Assembly (NCBI GenBank): GCA_964569425.1
Contig: CAZMVD010000031.1
Span: 1-35,437 of the forward strand
DNA from: JACQXM01 sp964569425
Lineage (GTDB): Bacteria > Planctomycetota > Phycisphaerae > UBA1845
Length of the DNA stretch: 35,437 nucleotides
Direction: 5' to 3'
This document shows, piece after piece, positions 33,749-35,437 of the stretch. Numbering within the stretch: position 1 is the stretch's first letter; each line of letters begins with the position of its first letter. Below the pieces are notes generated by a model. The model saw nothing but the letters and a program-made list of their open reading frames with translations, was not told the origin of the DNA and ran no database searches. Both the position numbers and the translations under genes were made by a program.

Positions 33749-34490
33749 CCTCGCGGCCTGGGTAGCGCTGGCGGTAGGCACGGCGCTGCCCGGCTGCGTC
33801 AGCGGATCGCTGGCCAGTTCTACCGGTCCCCGTTCGCCGGGGGAACCGTGGTCGCTGCACGCCCGCCCGCAGGCACACGTGGGGGAAGAAGTGCGTTTCG
33901 ATTTCGTGCTGTTTGACGAATGGCAGCGCTTCGTGGACCCCACGGGGCGGATCGATTATTGCGTGCTGCTGGTCGGAGAAGAACGGCATGAAACGGCCCC
34001 GGACCGGCACGGGCACTGCATCTTCAGCCACCGCTTCGAGGGGTATTCTCCCGGCGTCAAAGTGCCCGTCACCGCGGCGGGGTACCTCCAGCGCGGATCG
34101 CGCGATTACATGAAGATCGGCGGACGCTGGCACAAGAACGAAAGCCCCTACGACGAACCAGACCGCCGGGTGGCCGCGGCGTCGTTGACCATGACGCTGT
34201 ACGATGCCCCCATCAGCTTCCGGCTGGTGCGCCCGCCGGATGAACTCGACCCGGCGACGGGGGTGCTGCGCATCCGCCGCGGCGACGGGACGGTCACCAG
34301 CGTATTTCTCGACCAGCCGGGGCGGCCCGGTTTTTCCTTCGCGGGGCCGGACGCGGCCGGGTATTATGAGATCCGATACGTTCCCCGCGGCATTGAACTG
34401 AACACGACGGGAACGACGGAGGTGACCCTGACCATTCACGACCGCGCCGGCCATCGTCATGAGCACGCGCTGACGCTCAAGACGCCCTGA
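33657..34490 (+). CDS. Putative lipoprotein, beta-rich
   Basis: 277 residues from the nearest in-frame ATG. A hydrophobic stretch AAASLAAWVALAVGTALPGC ends in a lipobox (LPGC, Cys at about 47), so the mature protein is membrane-anchored outside the cytoplasm. The mature part has beta-type segments (VRFDFVLFDEW, ATGVLRIRRGDGTV, TEVTLTIHDRAG) and may have Ig-like folds. No family recognised. The n-region of about 28 residues is long and lies inside the 92-base overlap with the YkgJ-like gene. A start at a near-cognate codon closer to the hydrophobic core cannot be excluded. Confidence 0.65.
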   Translation: MSARPARSSARWTTAARVPAAPGRAKRAAASLAAWVALAVGTALPGCVSGSLASSTGPRSPGEPWSLHARPQAHVGEEVRFDFVLFDEWQRFVDPTGRIDYCVLLVGEERHETAPDRHGHCIFSHRFEGYSPGVKVPVTAAGYLQRGSRDYMKIGGRWHKNESPYDEPDRRVAAASLTMTLYDAPISFRLVRPPDELDPATGVLRIRRGDGTVTSVFLDQPGRPGFSFAGPDAAGYYEIRYVPRGIELNTTGTTEVTLTIHDRAGHRHEHALTLKTP

Positions 34491-34519
34491 CCGGCCGGGC
34501 ACGTGAACCAAGCTGTTTC

Positions 34520-34608
34520 GGTGGATCCGGCTTCCCAGCCGGTCGTTTCAGTTTCTGGCTTTCGGCGTTTCGGCTTTGTACCGCGGTGGAACCGGTTTTC
34601 CGACCGGT
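34520..34608 (+). repeat. Two copies of a hairpin-forming repeat with compensatory change
   Basis: GGTGGA followed by an inverted repeat occurs at 34520-34547 and 34585-34612, 22 of 28 positions identical. The first stem is CCGGC-6-GCCGG (34527-34542), the second CCGGT-6-ACCGG (34592-34607), so a C-G pair has become T-A with pairing kept. A similar stem CCGGC-6-GCCGG followed by TC sits at 2507-2524. This points to a dispersed structured intergenic repeat. Confidence 0.6.
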
Positions 34609-34617
34609 CATTGAAAC

Positions 34618-35124
34618 ATGGCGCAGCGTTATATCCACTACGAGGCGGCCTTCGAGGATTACCTTCGTTCGCGCGGGTGGCCGTACGTTCCGGTGGACGA
34701 GCAGCGCAAAGCCATCTTCGCGGGGGCGCGGATCAAGAGCTTCGACTTTATCGTCTACCCCGCGGCGCGGCCGGCGTGGCTGGTGGATGTGAAGGGCCGG
34801 CAGTTTCCGTACGTTGGCGCCAACGGCACCCGTTACTGGGAGAATTGGGTCACGCGCGAGGACGTGGCCGGTTTGCGGCAGTGGGAGAGCGTGTTCGGCG
34901 ACGCGTTTGTGCCGGTGTTCGTGTTCGCCTATTGGCTGACGCGGGGGGTGGAGCCGCCGGCCGCGGCCGACGTGCACTGGTTCCGCGAGCGGTGCTACGC
35001 GTTCGGGTGGGTCGGGGCCAACGACTATGCAGCCGCGGCGCGGCGCCGGTCGCCCAAGTGGAACACCATCGACGTGCCCGTGCGCACGTTCCGGCGCCTG
35101 ATCCGGCCGTTGGCCGGGGCGTAA
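34618..35124 (+). CDS. HYExAFE family protein, possible PD-(D/E)XK nuclease fold
   Basis: 168-residue protein beginning MAQRYIHYEAAFEDYLRSRG, which contains the family-defining HYExAFE phrase at residues 7-13. Residues 40-62 carry D43 in KSFDFIVYP and DVK at 57-59 in WLVDVKGRQ, an arrangement like the D...(D/E)xK core of PD-(D/E)XK nucleases, with a Glu in the first helix. Family membership is direct from sequence. Nuclease activity is inference. HYExAFE proteins are, to my knowledge, mainly annotated in planctomycetes without a known role. The start has no clear ribosome-binding site and lies ten bases after the hairpin repeat. Confidence 0.8.
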   Translation: MAQRYIHYEAAFEDYLRSRGWPYVPVDEQRKAIFAGARIKSFDFIVYPAARPAWLVDVKGRQFPYVGANGTRYWENWVTREDVAGLRQWESVFGDAFVPVFVFAYWLTRGVEPPAAADVHWFRERCYAFGWVGANDYAAAARRRSPKWNTIDVPVRTFRRLIRPLAGA

Positions 35125-35149
35125 GGAGCGGGCGGATTGGGCGGATGCC

Positions 35150-35180
35150 GATTGTCGATTGTCGATTGTCGATTGCCGAT
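35150..35180 (+). repeat. Heptanucleotide tandem repeat (GATTGTC)
   Basis: GATTGTC three times, then GATTGCC and GAT, in perfect 7-base register. It lies in the 203-base space before the last, truncated gene. Confidence 0.85.
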
Positions 35181-35245
35181 TTCGGCGTTTGGGCGTTCTT
35201 CGGCGCGAGTTCGTGCCCTACCCGTCGGCTCACCCCTCTTGCCCC

Positions 35246-35273
35246 ACGCCTTACGCCTTACGCCTTACGCCTT
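35246..35273 (+). repeat. Heptanucleotide tandem repeat (ACGCCTT)
   Basis: Four exact copies of ACGCCTT, a second, unrelated 7-base array 65 bases after the first. Both lie in a gene-free space. Confidence 0.85.
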
Positions 35274-35327
35274 CGGGCGAGGATTTCGATTCGGTTTTCG
35301 GGGGGCGGAAGGTAGAATGGGGCGGAC

Positions 35328-35437
35328 ATGTCCCATCGCGTCGGGATCGTTGCCGGTCTTCTCCTGGCGGCCGCAGGGCCGCTCACGCGAACGGTCCGCG
35401 AGGACGACGTGCTCTATAGCTACGAGTGCGACACCGT
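35328..35437 (+). CDS. Start of a secreted protein, cut by the window edge
   Basis: An ATG at 35328 opens a frame that runs off the window: a short basic start (MSHRVG), a hydrophobic core IVAGLLLAAAG, then LTRTVREDDVLYSYECDTV. This reads as a signal peptide plus the first mature residues. GGGGCGGA lies just upstream at short spacing. Only 36 codons are visible, so the product cannot be identified, and another frame (ATG at 35317) is possible. Confidence 0.5.
   Translation, partial: MSHRVGIVAGLLLAAAGPLTRTVREDDVLYSYECDT

Noticed and set aside
35150..35273. CRISPR-like repeats at the right edge
   Set aside because: Units are 7 bases in direct tandem without spacers.

Overview
The window looks like a chromosome fragment of a planctomycete (phylum Planctomycetota, possibly a Phycisphaerae-like lineage). 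It is GC-rich and reads like a scaffold from a draft or metagenome assembly, because it contains two runs of exactly ten N. The phylum call is an inference. It rests on giant secreted proteins with calcium-binding Cys/Asp repeats and a dockerin-like tail, a HYExAFE-type protein, an MHYPRR-type L34, a FabD whose GHSLGE motif reads GLSLGE, and many small lipoproteins.

Left part (1-9.7 kb, all minus strand). An extraordinarily cysteine-rich secreted protein runs off the left edge. An RpoD/SigA-type sigma factor follows, apparently with an AUC start codon, then ribosomal protein S1 (rpsA) and L34 (rpmH). Next comes a coupled operon of ABC ATPase, ABC permease fused to a CPBP intramembrane protease, and a lipoprotein. 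The permease/protease gene is split by the first N gap.

Middle part (10-25.4 kb). On the plus strand are an EF-G paralogue with degenerate G motifs, a MaoC hot-dog hydratase and an S9 prolyl-oligopeptidase-type peptidase. The second N gap interrupts the peptidase, but collapsing a 4-base overlap repairs the frame. A NUDIX hydrolase (minus), a DinB-like protein and a second CPBP protease (both plus) follow. A 1319-residue secreted protein (minus) combines thrombospondin type-3 repeats, Dicty_CTDC-like repeats, a c-type haem site and a dockerin-like tail. Then come aspS (minus) and a plus-strand cluster of two lipoproteins and one short membrane-anchored protein that share an NPAF motif.

Right part (25.6-35.4 kb). 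This is a fatty-acid synthesis cluster, rpmF-fabH-fabD-fabG-acpP-fabF, with no plsX where it is often found and hairpins in several intergenic spaces. It is followed by an orphan SpoA/FliN-like protein, a CCA-adding/poly(A) polymerase family enzyme coupled to rsmD (minus), a YkgJ-type Cys-cluster protein, a lipoprotein, and a HYExAFE protein with a possible PD-(D/E)XK core. Structured repeats and two heptanucleotide arrays precede a last gene cut by the right edge.

No tRNA, rRNA, CRISPR array, transposase or phage gene was recognised. The most unusual items are the Cys-rich protein, the AUC-start sigma factor with a hairpin abutting its ribosome-binding site, the haem-bearing adhesin-like protein without a distal Met, the covarying hairpin repeat near 34.5 kb, and a possible small RNA between the sigma factor and the Cys-rich gene.
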